This document shows, piece by piece, positions 11,221 to 21,799 of a stretch of DNA of 64,000 nt. Source of the DNA: Microcyclospora pomicola (taxonomy: Eukaryota > Ascomycota > Dothideomycetes > Capnodiales); the NCBI GenBank assembly GCA_002786065.1, contig NHNY01000001.1, forward strand, positions 558,001 to 622,000, given 5' to 3'. Positions within the stretch are counted from its first letter, which is position 1; every line of letters begins with the position of its first letter. The notes below the pieces were generated by a model. The model saw only the letters and a list, made by a program, of their open reading frames with translations. It did no database searches and was not told the DNA's origin. The position numbers and the translations under genes were made by a program.

Positions 11221-12828
11221 TTAAGCATGCTTGCTTGTTGGACCTGGACTGGGAGGGCTCAAACCATGCACAAACACGCTCGACCTTACGGCGCCGACCC
11301 ATTTCAGGAGAGGCCATCTTCCGTGCTGCTTAGCGTACAAAGCTATGGTCCTCAGTGGTAAGAAAATGCCGATCTGGCCAGAAGACCCACAATACGGCTC
11401 GCAAAAGTAAGGTATGATTTGGCATAAATTGAGCACATATCCCAACAACTCTTCCTCTTGAATAATTTGGTTCGCGTCCGGCTCCCAGCCATGGTCAAGA
11501 GCCATGCGGTCCATGAGAAGATCTCTTCTCGCTGTACGCAGGGTGTGTGTACATTGCCAGTAGCACGAAACCAGATATGCATTGTGGAAATTATGAAACA
11601 TGAATGCGGTTGTAAAGGTGCGGTCGCTGCACAGGCTTGTGAAGGATGGAAAGTCGTCAATAGGACACAGCTGGCAGTACACCGATCCCTCTAGGACTAC
11701 TACTGCAGCTTGCCAGTCGGAGAACCAGTTCTGCAACTTCTGCTGTATCTGATCGAGCTTCCATAGCAGCGCATCCACTTTGTCCAATGCTTCAGGAGAG
11801 TCGCGGCTCAAGCTGTCGCACTTTTCGAGCAATCCCGGGATCTGGAGGGCCGCGTCATAGAAATCAGTTGTAGCATCCAGGGGCACTTTCTCTCGCAAGA
11901 TCTTCCTCCAAGCCGGTCTTGCGATGAGTGGCGCCTTCCGCTGGATCAAGGATCGACTCAGTGTGCCATACTTTGCGCTCGATAACACTCCAAGCGAAAA
12001 ATCCGTGGTCAAGCTGTCCGGTCCTCGTGCCGCAATAAGCTGTTGCGTGCCATCCACATGCGAGATCCAACCGGTCTTCTCCGCATTGCGGACCTCATCG
12101 AACAGTTCGCATTGCGCCAGGACCGCCACTGTCGCCAATAACTCATCGTCTGTATAGGCATTCTTCTTGCGCAGAGAGACCGCAAGATGACTGAGTGCAT
12201 TGCCGTAGCTGCACACCGCTTGTTTCAGAAATCGATCGCTTTTCGTGGCACTACCAATGGCAACCAGCGACAATGCGTCGACAGCCTCTACCAGAGCTGT
12301 GTTCTTGTTGCTTCGTGATCCAAGGCTTAACACTAAAGTGAAATGATCAAGCGATACATGCTCCGGAATGTAAAGGTCGAGAAATTCAGCATAGAGTTGC
12401 GATCGCATTGCTGATGCTCCGGACACATTCTGTGGTAGTACGACATTGGTCATGCAATAGGTCTCTTGTTCCGGATCGGACCATTGTGGAATATAGTCAT
12501 CATCGCCATATGAAGAACTCGACAGGTCGTTGAAGTCGTGACTGCTCTCTTTTCCTTTGAGCACTAAAGAAGTGTCAGACTCAGGTGTGTTTGTCCTAAT
12601 TGTGTTAGTAGACTTGTCAGATGGACATATGCCGACTCGTGAATGCTTGGTCGCTCTTTGCACAGTCCAGGCAGTTTGATCTCTGAATTCGAATTGCCCA
12701 GCACCGCTCGTTGCATACCCCGGGCATGTCACGCCATGCACAGCGCAACGTTGACACTGCGGTCTTGTGCCATCACATCTGATCTTACGCTTTCGACATG
12801 TGAAGCAGCCAGTCGATCTTGCTGGCAT
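11221..12828 (-). CDS. Zn(II)2Cys6 fungal transcription factor
   Basis: Nuclear regulator of the Gal4-like binuclear zinc cluster class; target genes are unknown. The single exon gives about 535 residues. The cluster is at the extreme N-terminus: GCFTCRKRKIRCDGTRPQCQ, then RCAVHGVTCPGY, with six correctly spaced cysteines. The rest is the divergent helical region typical of the 'fungal specific transcription factor' type that has the cluster at the N-terminus. An ATG 15 codons upstream (12873) is in frame; the start MPARSTGC is preferred as most relatives begin close to the first Cys. No metabolic gene cluster surrounds it, so a pathway-specific role is not indicated. Short unrecognised introns cannot be excluded. 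Confidence 0.88.
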   Translation of the reverse strand: MPARSTGCFTCRKRKIRCDGTRPQCQRCAVHGVTCPGYATSGAGQFEFRDQTAWTVQRATKHSRVGICPSDKSTNTIRTNTPESDTSLVLKGKESSHDFNDLSSSSYGDDDYIPQWSDPEQETYCMTNVVLPQNVSGASAMRSQLYAEFLDLYIPEHVSLDHFTLVLSLGSRSNKNTALVEAVDALSLVAIGSATKSDRFLKQAVCSYGNALSHLAVSLRKKNAYTDDELLATVAVLAQCELFDEVRNAEKTGWISHVDGTQQLIAARGPDSLTTDFSLGVLSSAKYGTLSRSLIQRKAPLIARPAWRKILREKVPLDATTDFYDAALQIPGLLEKCDSLSRDSPEALDKVDALLWKLDQIQQKLQNWFSDWQAAVVVLEGSVYCQLCPIDDFPSFTSLCSDRTFTTAFMFHNFHNAYLVSCYWQCTHTLRTARRDLLMDRMALDHGWEPDANQIIQEEELLGYVLNLCQIIPYFCEPYCGSSGQIGIFLPLRTIALYAKQHGRWPLLKWVGAVRSSVFVHGLSPPSPGPTSKHA

Positions 12829-13183
12829 GCTTAGTAGCAAGACCGCTGCTGTATCTGGCCGTTTTGTAGTCAACGACGGGGAACTACCAAATGGAAAGCT
12901 GTCAACGACCGCGAGTAGCTATGGGAGATTTGCTCACTGCATGTGCCACGAAATATCCGCCATTCAACATGAAGCCTCACCTCCATGCATGAGCGTGTAT
13001 GTACACGGCGCGAGCTGTCGTCATTGCTGCGGACGCGCTTCTTGCCTGAGGCTACAACAACACATGCTATCGATAAGACAGCTCTCATAGCATACGGCTC
13101 GGCTTAATAAAATTACATCGCATTGGACAATGCTTCATTCGTGTCTTTGCAAACTCGATTGAGCCTGTTATTGTTACTTACTG
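12829..13183. promoter_or_regulatory. divergent promoter, Zn2Cys6 factor / TRM61
   Basis: Space between two heads-out genes. No specific element is claimed. Confidence 0.4.
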
Positions 13184-14728
13184 ATGGCCACTAGTAACGG
13201 CCCTGTGCCTGAGCAGGTATTGTCAGGGCTTCAGACGAATATCCATGACTTCTTACATCCGCCACAAGTCCCGGTCCCCGGTTGCTTGACTATGCTGCAT
13301 CTCAAACGCGATAGCTTGCTTCCTGTCATATTGGGGAAAGGTGGCGAAGAGTCTGGCTATGCCGAGGGAGCAGTAACAAACACTCGATTCGGAAGCTACC
13401 CACACTCGACCCTAGCTGGTGCTGAATGGGGTAGCCAGATACGAGCAAGCAAAGTGGACACTGGCACAAGAGGCCGCAAGGGGAAGGCGCAAAAGGAGCT
13501 TCAAGAGAATGGAGCATCCGGCACCACAAATGAGGCAGATCGGACAAGCCGTAAGCGCAAGCTCCAAGATGTCGAGACGGAAGGAGACACCACAGAGCCA
13601 GAACCTGCGAAGAAGATCAAGCAAATACATGTGCGCACAAAGTCTGTGGGAAGCCCAACTGCCAAAGCAGTGGTGGAAGCTGGTTCCGGATTCATCCACA
13701 TCCTCCAACCGACTCCTGAAAGCTGGACTTCGTCCCTCGACCACCGTACACAAGTCGTCTACACCCCAGACTACAGTTACATTCTCCAGAGGCTGCGGGT
13801 CCGACCCGGAAGTACCTTGATCGAAGCTGGGGCAGGAAGTGGAAGTTTCACGCATGCCGCCGTGCGTGCAGTGTTCTCCGGTCACGCTGCTCGACCATCG
13901 CCTGAAGCGAGAAGCTCCAAGCTTGGCCGTGTCTGTAGCTACGAGTATCACGAACCGCGGATAGCAACGTTACGTGATGAACTTGCCGAGCACGGGCTTG
14001 CGAGCACTGTCACATTGACCCATCGTGATGTGTGTAAAGACGGTTTCATGCTCGAAGACTCTTCACCGCCCGGTGCTGACGCTGTTTTCCTGGATCTCCC
14101 TGCACCCTGGCAAGCGCTGCAACATCTCAGGCGTGGATCTTCGAACTCCCCACTAAACTCCCCACTAAACTCTACAGGTCCAGTTCATCTCTGCACCTTC
14201 TCGCCGTGCATCGAGCAAGTAATCGCTACAGTCTCAGCCATGCGCAAGGAGGGCTGGGTGGATATCGAAATGGTCGAGGTGCAAAACAAACGGATAGACG
14301 TTCGGCGGGAACAAGTAGGATTGAAGAACGAGGGTCTACGAGGCGTCAACGCCAGCGCTGCTACGGTTGAGGAGGCGATCGGTCGTCTACGAGAGGTGGA
14401 AAGCAAGCAGAGTGACTTTCATTCGAATCAGGCGACCTTGAAGCATGTCAATGGTACCAATCCAGCACCAGACCGCGATGAAGCGCAGCCACCACACAAG
14501 AAGAAAGTCCAGACCAAAGCCGAGCGTCTCGCTTTACTTAGAAAGGAGGCCGACGAACGCAAGCTTTACAAAGAGGGCAATTTGGTGCATCGGACCGAGC
14601 CTGAGGTCAAGACTCACACGAGCTATCTTGTGTTTGCCATTTTGCCTAGGGAGTGGTCCGAGGCCGATGAAGCAGCTTGTCTGGAGCGCTGGTACGTGAA
14701 GGATGATGAGGCTGGAAAGATTATCTGA
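13184..14728 (+). CDS. TRM61: tRNA (adenine-58-N1)-methyltransferase catalytic subunit
   Basis: Catalytic subunit of the nuclear Trm6-Trm61 complex, which makes m1A58 in the T-loop of tRNAs using S-adenosylmethionine. The single exon encodes 514 residues, longer than yeast Trm61 (383). Landmarks are the N-terminal beta domain ending IHILQPTPESWT, the entry motif HRTQVVYTPDYSYI, SAM-binding LIEAGAGSGSFTHAA (~residue 213), and motif IV FLDLPAPWQAL with the conserved Asp. Extra length comes from a basic/acidic insertion at about residues 90-155 between the N-terminal domain and the core, a short SPLN duplication (~14150-14175), and a Lys-rich stretch near the C-terminus. The C-terminal WYVKDDEAGKII is a plausible natural end. 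The start has no competing upstream ATG in frame. Confidence 0.95.
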   Translation: MATSNGPVPEQVLSGLQTNIHDFLHPPQVPVPGCLTMLHLKRDSLLPVILGKGGEESGYAEGAVTNTRFGSYPHSTLAGAEWGSQIRASKVDTGTRGRKGKAQKELQENGASGTTNEADRTSRKRKLQDVETEGDTTEPEPAKKIKQIHVRTKSVGSPTAKAVVEAGSGFIHILQPTPESWTSSLDHRTQVVYTPDYSYILQRLRVRPGSTLIEAGAGSGSFTHAAVRAVFSGHAARPSPEARSSKLGRVCSYEYHEPRIATLRDELAEHGLASTVTLTHRDVCKDGFMLEDSSPPGADAVFLDLPAPWQALQHLRRGSSNSPLNSPLNSTGPVHLCTFSPCIEQVIATVSAMRKEGWVDIEMVEVQNKRIDVRREQVGLKNEGLRGVNASAATVEEAIGRLREVESKQSDFHSNQATLKHVNGTNPAPDRDEAQPPHKKKVQTKAERLALLRKEADERKLYKEGNLVHRTEPEVKTHTSYLVFAILPREWSEADEAACLERWYVKDDEAGKII

Positions 14729-14844
14729 AGCTACGCCCATGTAGAGCTATATGATGTGGCATGTAACACTACTCGTCTGCATCACTCATCACCTTCAATA
14801 TCGATCCTTGTAAGCTCGTTACACCGCATCATCAATGACGATCC

Positions 14845-17649
14845 TCAGCTTCGTCCGTAACACGATGACGGTACGGGTGTCCATTCTCTCATCAGCGACA
14901 CTTCAGGAGACCGCTGCTGATTTTCAACGTCATTGTTAAGGAATGATTCTGGGACTTTATTGTGACGGCTGTCATCCTGCATTCTGTCCGGATCATGTAA
15001 ATCGGCATTTTGGTGGTTGTGAGTAACGACCTCTCTGCGTTGGGCCTCCTCATCACGATCTGCAGCTGTACTAGCAGTATCATCAGCCGCCCCCGTCTCA
15101 ATCATTCTCGTCTCCTCCTCGAGTGCAGCCATACGTGCGACAAACTCTCTTTGGAGTTCTCTCAGCCACTCGGTCAAGTCTTCATCACTCATCATCCCAT
15201 TTTTAGCTTGTATTAGATGCTCCTTTAAATTGAGTAGTAGTCGACGTCGCCTTGCTCGTATGAGGACCAAAGACGTCTTCTTGTGGGTCTGGTTCTGTCT
15301 CTGAAGCGTAAAGGAGACTTCTTCTGCATGTGCAAGGACGTCCGGCGGTAATGGCATGACCTTGGCAAGCTTGAGTCCATAGTGCTCGTCCTTCACGGTA
15401 CCACCAGCGACGCGATAAAGCATCTCCAAGCTATCAGCTTGAGAGGTGTCGACTGCGAGATGAAGATTGATCACGCCATTCCGCTCGGCCAGGATCTGTG
15501 CGAGATCCCGGAAATGCGTCACGAACCAGACCAGCGCCCGACTCTCGATGAGAGCTTCAGCGATGGCAGTTGCAATGGCGAGACCATCACGTGTACTCGT
15601 TCCACGGCCAAGTTCGTCCACGATGACCATGCTGTGCGTATCGACATTGCGTAAAATGAATGCGGCTTCGGCCATCTCTGAGGAGAATGTGGACACGTTG
15701 GCCTCTATGTTATCGTCCATTGAGATACGGGCGAAGAGCTGCCGAATGATTGGGAATGAACCGTACTTGGCAGGTACAAAGCATCCAATCTGTGCCATCA
15801 CGGTCGTCAAGGCAATAGAGCGGATGTAAGTGCTCTTCCCACTCATGTTGCAACCGGTGATGATCTGGAAACGTGCCTGCTGAGTTGCATATGCGTCATT
15901 TGGGATGAATTTGGTCTTCTGCAGCTTCTCCTGTATGGGATGACGACCTGCGCGAATCGCCAGAGTATCACCGATTATAGGACGAACATAGCCCATGCTG
16001 GTCACCAGCTGCGCAAATCCTGAGAGCATATCAAGCAAGCCAATGCTTTCGGAAATTTTGAAGAGGACAGCGATGTGCTCACGAACATTAGATATGAGAT
16101 CTCGTATTGCTTTGTCACTCATCATAACCACTTCCATATGTGCATCTGCGATTTTCTGATTACGCTTGATGAGATCCAAGGTCTGGCACTCGATGATATC
16201 CTTCTTTCTCGACCTGTTGATGAACACAGGCGGCAGCTCCCTCTGATTCAGCTCACTGATGGAAAGTCTCAGGTAGAATTGTCGTACACTGTCGAATTTC
16301 GTTGTCAGAGAAACGTTGTGCTCGACAGCCAATTCTTCAATGTGCTGCAGAGCGTCGTTGGTGGCTTCTTTATACGTGAGTCGCGCAACATCAAGCAATC
16401 CATTTACACCAGATTTTACGGCGTAGATACGCTGGTTGCGAAGATCTAATGGCTGAGAAGCATATGCCGTATCCTCATTGATGGCGTTGTTGATATAAGC
16501 CTGCACAGCGTCCAAATGCTCCGGTGCACAATACTCACGAATGTTTCGAAGGATCGCGGAACGCGCACCACTTAGTGCTTCGAAGACTGGTTCGATGTGT
16601 GTAACGAATTGCTTTAGCATAATCACATTGTTGATTGACTGCGTATTGGTAGTGATATCCGCAATTCTCGAACACTCTGCCGAAGATACCAGGACAAGCT
16701 GCGTGAGCACTTTATCAGCATCGAGGAATGATTTCAATGCGTTGCGTACTTGAAAGAACATGTCTTCTTTGGTCGTGAGTTCCTCCATAGCATCGTACCG
16801 TTCGGTCAGCGTTTCTGAAGATGTTAGAGGCTGCAGGATGTTACTACGAAGTAGTCGGCTGCCCATCGGCGTTTGAGTCTGGTCAAGAAGACCGAACAAG
16901 CAATCCTTGGATTTGGTGTTGTGTAGATTTTGCATAAGTTCCAGCGAGCGAATAGTCGCCAAGTCGATCATCATGGAACCCTCGGATGGCTCATACTTGA
17001 CACGTAGAGAATGGAAGGGGAAGGTCCTGGACATGCCGAGCTCGATATATTTCAATACAGCAGCAAAGCAGCAGACGGCGTAGTAGTTCCCATCCACAGC
17101 TGTTGTGATGGTGTCAACGTCTTCGGCGAATGCCAGCTGCTTGAGGTATTCTAGTCCTGTATTCTCTGCCCAATACCGACGATCCAGCAGAGTCATGTTG
17201 CTATTGAGCTCATCTAGGTGTTCTTCAAGGATCGAATACAGCTTCGACTTGGGATTGGTCGCCGTTGCGACGAACAAAATCATGGTCGGATTGAAGACCA
17301 TCAACTTGTGGAGGGTCCGGACATATGTCTGAGTATCGGTAATCTGGCTGAGTACTGCCTCGTTTGTATCGAGATTGACAAACGCAAGTCCCACACTCGG
17401 CGAAATACCTCGAGACTCGCTGACAGCGCATATGATCTCTTGGTTTTCCACCCCTAGGGTTGAAAGGCCAGTCCGTGGTCTTGCAGTACCTGGTCGACCA
17501 GTAGTAGTGCTCACTCTCCCGGTCCGTGGCCTGGAGGCTGTCCGTGCATATTGTGCTGTTGCATTGAGGTATGTCAAGTCAGACGTCGGACTAAAGCGTT
17601 GAGACATCTGGCTGCTCGACCTGGTGGATGACCTTCCTGCTGTCGACAT
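14845..17649 (-). CDS. MSH4: MutS homolog 4, meiotic crossover factor
   Basis: Subunit of the Msh4-Msh5 clamp that stabilises recombination intermediates and promotes crossovers in meiosis; it is not a mismatch repair protein. The single exon gives 934 residues. A Ser/Thr/Arg-rich tail (1-65) replaces the mismatch-recognition domain of other MutS proteins, as expected for MSH4. Connector, core and clamp domains follow, then the ATPase: Walker A GCNMSGKST (~residue 598), SMDDNIEANVSTFSSEM, Walker B VIVDELGRGTSTRDGLA (~676) and WFVTHFRDLA. The C-terminal ~130 residues are acidic and poorly conserved. An uninterrupted MSH4 argues that the organism can, or recently could, reproduce sexually. It converges with TRM61 over 116 bp. 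Confidence 0.94.
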   Translation of the reverse strand: MSTAGRSSTRSSSQMSQRFSPTSDLTYLNATAQYARTASRPRTGRVSTTTGRPGTARPRTGLSTLGVENQEIICAVSESRGISPSVGLAFVNLDTNEAVLSQITDTQTYVRTLHKLMVFNPTMILFVATATNPKSKLYSILEEHLDELNSNMTLLDRRYWAENTGLEYLKQLAFAEDVDTITTAVDGNYYAVCCFAAVLKYIELGMSRTFPFHSLRVKYEPSEGSMMIDLATIRSLELMQNLHNTKSKDCLFGLLDQTQTPMGSRLLRSNILQPLTSSETLTERYDAMEELTTKEDMFFQVRNALKSFLDADKVLTQLVLVSSAECSRIADITTNTQSINNVIMLKQFVTHIEPVFEALSGARSAILRNIREYCAPEHLDAVQAYINNAINEDTAYASQPLDLRNQRIYAVKSGVNGLLDVARLTYKEATNDALQHIEELAVEHNVSLTTKFDSVRQFYLRLSISELNQRELPPVFINRSRKKDIIECQTLDLIKRNQKIADAHMEVVMMSDKAIRDLISNVREHIAVLFKISESIGLLDMLSGFAQLVTSMGYVRPIIGDTLAIRAGRHPIQEKLQKTKFIPNDAYATQQARFQIITGCNMSGKSTYIRSIALTTVMAQIGCFVPAKYGSFPIIRQLFARISMDDNIEANVSTFSSEMAEAAFILRNVDTHSMVIVDELGRGTSTRDGLAIATAIAEALIESRALVWFVTHFRDLAQILAERNGVINLHLAVDTSQADSLEMLYRVAGGTVKDEHYGLKLAKVMPLPPDVLAHAEEVSFTLQRQNQTHKKTSLVLIRARRRRLLLNLKEHLIQAKNGMMSDEDLTEWLRELQREFVARMAALEEETRMIETGAADDTASTAADRDEEAQRREVVTHNHQNADLHDPDRMQDDSRHNKVPESFLNNDVENQQRSPEVSLMREWTPVPSSCYGRS

Positions 17650-18260
17650 TGCAGAGATGATGGTCGAGCTCTCGGCTTCTTATAGAGATGCCACACTCGT
17701 GTTATTGACGCCGTGGGCGAATTTGTGCGTAGACATACGATTGATGTACCTAGATGTATCGCTGGTGCATGAGTAGCATTCGCGAGAAGAGCGTGAGCAA
17801 CATGGAAAGAAAGTGTCACCTGATCTCGACCGCACCTCTCCCATCATTGCACGTGCGCGGCCAACTGCTATACTTTTCTGGTTGCTTGCAAGGCACCGGA
17901 TGCTGCAGTGGACAAGTGTGATATCACATAAACTCCGATATAAGTCTTCAATGGGGATCCAGCACCGTCCATGATTCTCTAAGGTACTAAAGTGATAGCA
18001 AGCCGTGATACCGAGACAAAGGAGCCTGCTCCAACACGACTTATCGAGATGATGATTTCTCGCATTAGTTCGTGCCATAAACATTAGGCTCTGAGATATG
18101 CCAGGTGGAAGCGGTCGGAAAGGCACCCCGCCAGCAATATCTTATATACGCCACATCCCAATACCAAAGATACGTACATGTGTCAAACACAACCCGTTGA
18201 GATAGTCGGCCAAGGCTTACTCCATTGACTGAGGATCAAGTGATGCATCCTGAGATGCGA
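17650..18260. other. intergenic, MSH4 promoter and HIS2 3' flank
   Basis: A reverse-strand frame (17680-18126) lacks any recognisable domain. A CACGTG core lies at about 17850. Nothing else is supported. Confidence 0.5.
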
Positions 18261-19250
18261 CTAAGGTGCCTTCGGCCAGAACTTATGACCTTTCAAATCA
18301 GTGACATCGACAGTCTTCCAGCTTATTCTTGGAAAGCGAGAATCAGACGGAGTGTCTGGAGACTCGATGGTTGAGATGTGACACAGTTGTTTGATCCCGG
18401 ATCTGTCGACACAGGCAAGGACCTTTTCGTAATTAAGGCCAACTTGGTCAATGCCATGGCTGTCGTCAGAAAGCGTGAATCGCCCACCTAGTTCATTGAA
18501 AACCTAGAATTCGGATCAGCACCCTGACGTTGATTGCGGGAACCACAACATGCGACAAACCTGACAGATTTCCACCTGAGGATATGCTTCGCTCATACCC
18601 TTGCGCAAACTGCTCGAGTTCAGCTCTAAGATTCCTCCGTACCCTGCCACAAATTTGAGGTTTCGAAGAACCTTCTCCCACACCTTTGGCCACGTTTGAA
18701 AACTGCGATCTGGCGTGTCACTTTTAAGTCTGATCAAGTCGAAATGGCCGATAACCGGCGGTCTCAACGCCTGCAACATCTCGAGTTGTGAGTCAAAGTA
18801 GTCCTTGAAGATCTGTTCATCACTACCTCCGGCAATTTTTCGAGCTTCGTGGTACGTAGGAGTGTCATAATCAATGGGTAATGTGTGGACGTGATGGACG
18901 CTTCCAACAAAGAGGTCGACCGGGTACTTTTGTAGCAGTCGCTGTATGATAGTCAACGATGTTGGCCGGATCCACTCCCCCTCGAAGCCGACATATATCT
19001 CTATACGCGATGCATAGACATCTTGAAGACGACGAGCTTCATGATAGAACCCATCATATAATTCTTCCAACGATGCTGGAGTATGATTCTCTTCCTCTCC
19101 AGGATAGAAATCTTGCTTCTCCCGAGGTATGTGCTCAGTCAAGCACATGATCGTCATGCCTTTCTCAATGGCATTTTGAACGACGTCCTCCAGTGTGTTG
19201 ACTGCATGGCTACAAAATTGACCAGAGTGGGAATGATGTGACCACGGCAT
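18261..19250 (-). CDS. HIS2: histidinol-phosphatase, PHP family
   Basis: Removes phosphate from L-histidinol phosphate, the penultimate stage of histidine synthesis, in the cytosol. Exons 19250-18561 and 18503-18261, joined over a 57-nt phase-0 intron, give 310 residues, normal for the fungal PHP-type enzyme. Metal-binding motifs are present: N-terminal HHSHSGQFCSH (H-x-H), LTEHIPR, a FEGEW acid, GSVHHVH, and GHFDLIRL. In the second exon, TLSDDSHGIDQVG supplies the last Asp/His ligands, which confirms the splice. The start MPWSHHSHSG is the only one that puts the first metal motif in the usual place. No TGACTCA element was found in the short upstream region. Confidence 0.93.
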
Positions 19251-19665
19251 CAGGAGTATGATCCAAAGGCTACTTCTGGTCTTCGTACAATACCTACGGA
19301 CGCGATATCAGCGACCTGGTCAGAGAACCCAATTGTCAAGAATGCTACAGTGTAGAAGTGAAGTTTGCGACTCTGACATTGATCCGACTTGATTGGACGG
19401 GGTGATACGGTCACGACTCCGAGAAGCGCAAATACGTCACAGTCCAGACCGAAAAGGGACGGAATACAGCGCGGCCAGAGCATGTAAGCGACAACGACAA
19501 CCGCCTACAGCCAGCATCCGACTTCCACATATCGCGCAAACGACATCGGAAGGCATTCATTTGCTGCACTCAGACAGATCGTCCGCGTTTCCACATACCC
19601 CGTCGGCGCCTTTTCCACGAGACGCAGTTTACCTTAAACACTTGAGCGTGTTGGGATATCTCAAT
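19251..19665. promoter_or_regulatory. divergent promoter, HIS2 / Chk2-like kinase
   Basis: Shared upstream region of two heads-out genes. An open frame on the + strand (from 19393) runs into the kinase start in frame, but has no family resemblance and is taken as non-coding. Confidence 0.45.
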
Positions 19666-21799
19666 ATGACGCCTCAGGCAGAGAAAAGCTCATTGAAACG
19701 AGGACGGGTATGGAGTCTGGCACGAGCAGGTGGCGATGAGCTGCAGATATCAAGGAGCCCAGCTGACGATCAATGTTTAGGGATCTCTTGCCGACGACAA
19801 TGACAGCAAAAAGCCGCGGCGCTCTGCACGTCTTTCCCAAACTGACGAGCCACCATCCAAACCAAGCCACCTCCCTTCGCCTGTCACGCGTGGAGATGAG
19901 AACTCCAAGGCCGGCACTATCTCACCACCACAGAACCGCACAGTCCGAGCGACACCGGTAGCCAGCCCGCCACCCAAAGCTCACCTCAACAGTGGATTAT
20001 CATCACCGCCCTCCGATACCCAGCCCTTTTCCCAGTTCCTTGCGCCACCACCGATCTCCTACGAAGTGGAGGATGAAGAGGGCGAAGGTGTCTGGGGTTA
20101 TCTAGTACCGATCAGTGGCTTCTCCGAACCTTTGGTGCTTCGTAAGCGCGCAGCATGTCCCGTGTCACCTGGGGAAACGGGCAAGCCCAATGGGCGGCAG
20201 AAAGTGAGCAAGAAGCATTGGGAGAAGAAGGAGGAAACATATGAGTTCAAGAAGGCCATCATGGGCTCACCCGGTGGCGGGTATCTGGTTGGAAGACACC
20301 CGGAGTGCGACCAGGTGATCGACGTACCAACAGTCAGCAATCGTCATTGCCTCTTCTTTCCAGAGAATAAGAATGGCGATGCTATTGCTGTTTTGGAGGA
20401 TCTTAGTGGCAACGGAACATATATCAATGATGGTATGGTAGGCCGAAACAAGAGACGCGAATTGCAAGACGGAGACGAAATTTCGATACTGGACCAGGCT
20501 CGGTTTATCTTCCGCTACCCACGCAATCGCGACTCCAATGGTTTCAGACAGCAGTACAGCATACAAGGTCAATTGGGAAAAGGACATTTCGCGACCGTTT
20601 ACCTGGCTACTGAAAAGAGCAGTGGGCTTCGGTTTGCGGTGAAGAAGTTCGAGAAGAGAAGTGGGCCGGGTGAAAGAAGCAAGATGGACGGTTTGCAGCA
20701 GGAGATCGCGGTTCTCATGGGGGTCAGCCATCCTAATATGCTCTGTCTCAAGGACACATTTGACGAAGTAGATGGCGTGTACTTGGTACTGGAATTGGCT
20801 GCTGAGGGCGAGCTTTTCAATTGGATCGTGATGAAGCAGAAGTTGTCTGAGGAGGAGACCCGCAAAGTCTTTATTCAGTTGTTCCAAGGCGTGAAGTACT
20901 TGGTAAGCAAATTGTTCGTCATTTCAGGGTGGCGTGATGGTGCTAACAATTGTCTAGCACGAACGAAACATCGTACATCGCGATATCAAGCCGGAAAACA
21001 TACTTCTGCTGGACAAAGATCTCAGCGTGAAGCTTGCAGACTTTGGTCTTGCTAAGATCATTGGCGAGGAGTCCTTCACCACGACCCTTTGCGGCACCCC
21101 ATCATACGTTGCGCCTGAAATCCTCGAGCAGTCCAACCACCGCCGCTACACACGCGCAGTGGACGTCTGGAGTCTCGGAGTAGTTCTGTACATCTGCCTG
21201 TGCGGCTTTCCGCCCTTCTCCGACGAGCTCTACTCTGCCGAGAACCCATACACGCTCAGTCAGCAGATCAAGATGGCCCGCTTCGACTACCCATCCCCAT
21301 ACTGGGACAGCGTCGGGGACGCCGCGCTCGATCTGATCGACCACATGCTCACCGTCGACGTCGACCAACGGTACACGATCGACGAATGTCTGGAGCACCC
21401 CTGGACCACGCAGAAGACCCTCAACCCGAACGATAGCACCGACGGCTTGACCGGCCGACTGGCGGGGCTGGACTTCTCCCGNCCCGCCGCAAGCCCGTGC
21501 GCGAACGCACCCTCCTGTCGTCCATCAACGACATCGAAGTCACCCAGATGCACACGCAGGACAACGGCGACAGCGTCAAGGTCTTCCACAAGAACGAGGT
21601 CAAGGCCAACGGTAAGCTGGCCCCGAAAGTCCAGGGCACCGTCGAGTCGACCGCCATGCCCATCGCGCAGCCCAAGCCCGCCGACGGCCGCCTGCCGCAG
21701 GAGTTCATCGAGATGGGTGGGCGCGGCGACGAGGTGCTGCTCGAGGGCGGCAGTCGGTATCCCGACGAGACGATGCGGGCTAGTACGCCGGAGGAGTGA
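19666..21799 (+). CDS. FHA-domain checkpoint kinase (Chk2/Rad53/Cds1 type)
   Basis: Nuclear Ser/Thr kinase acting downstream of ATM/ATR in the DNA damage and replication checkpoint. Exons 19666-19707, 19781-20902 and 20958-21799 (introns 73 and 55 nt) give about 668 residues. Order: a disordered N-terminus with a TQ and an SQ site, one FHA domain (~165-255; GRHPECD, SNRHC, NGTYIND), then the kinase domain (~275-560) with LGKGHFATVY, AVKKF, IVHRDIKPENILL, ADFGLAK, CGTPSYVAPEIL and DVWSLGV. The tail ERTLLSSINDIEV is typical of fungal Chk2 proteins. An ambiguous base at 21482 coincides with a net one-base frame change just after the kinase domain. Both sides are clearly coding, so an assembly error is likelier than a mutation. 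There is only one FHA, as in Cds1/Chk2, against two in yeast Rad53. Confidence 0.93.

Noticed and set aside
3153-12828. Secondary metabolite cluster (two MFS, GT8, hydrolase, Zn2Cys6)
   Set aside because: No backbone enzyme (PKS, NRPS, terpene synthase, DMATS) and the genes are interleaved with FKBP and Mgs1 housekeeping genes.
17680-18126. 148-codon frame on the - strand
   Set aside because: No recognisable domain; lies in the MSH4 upstream region.
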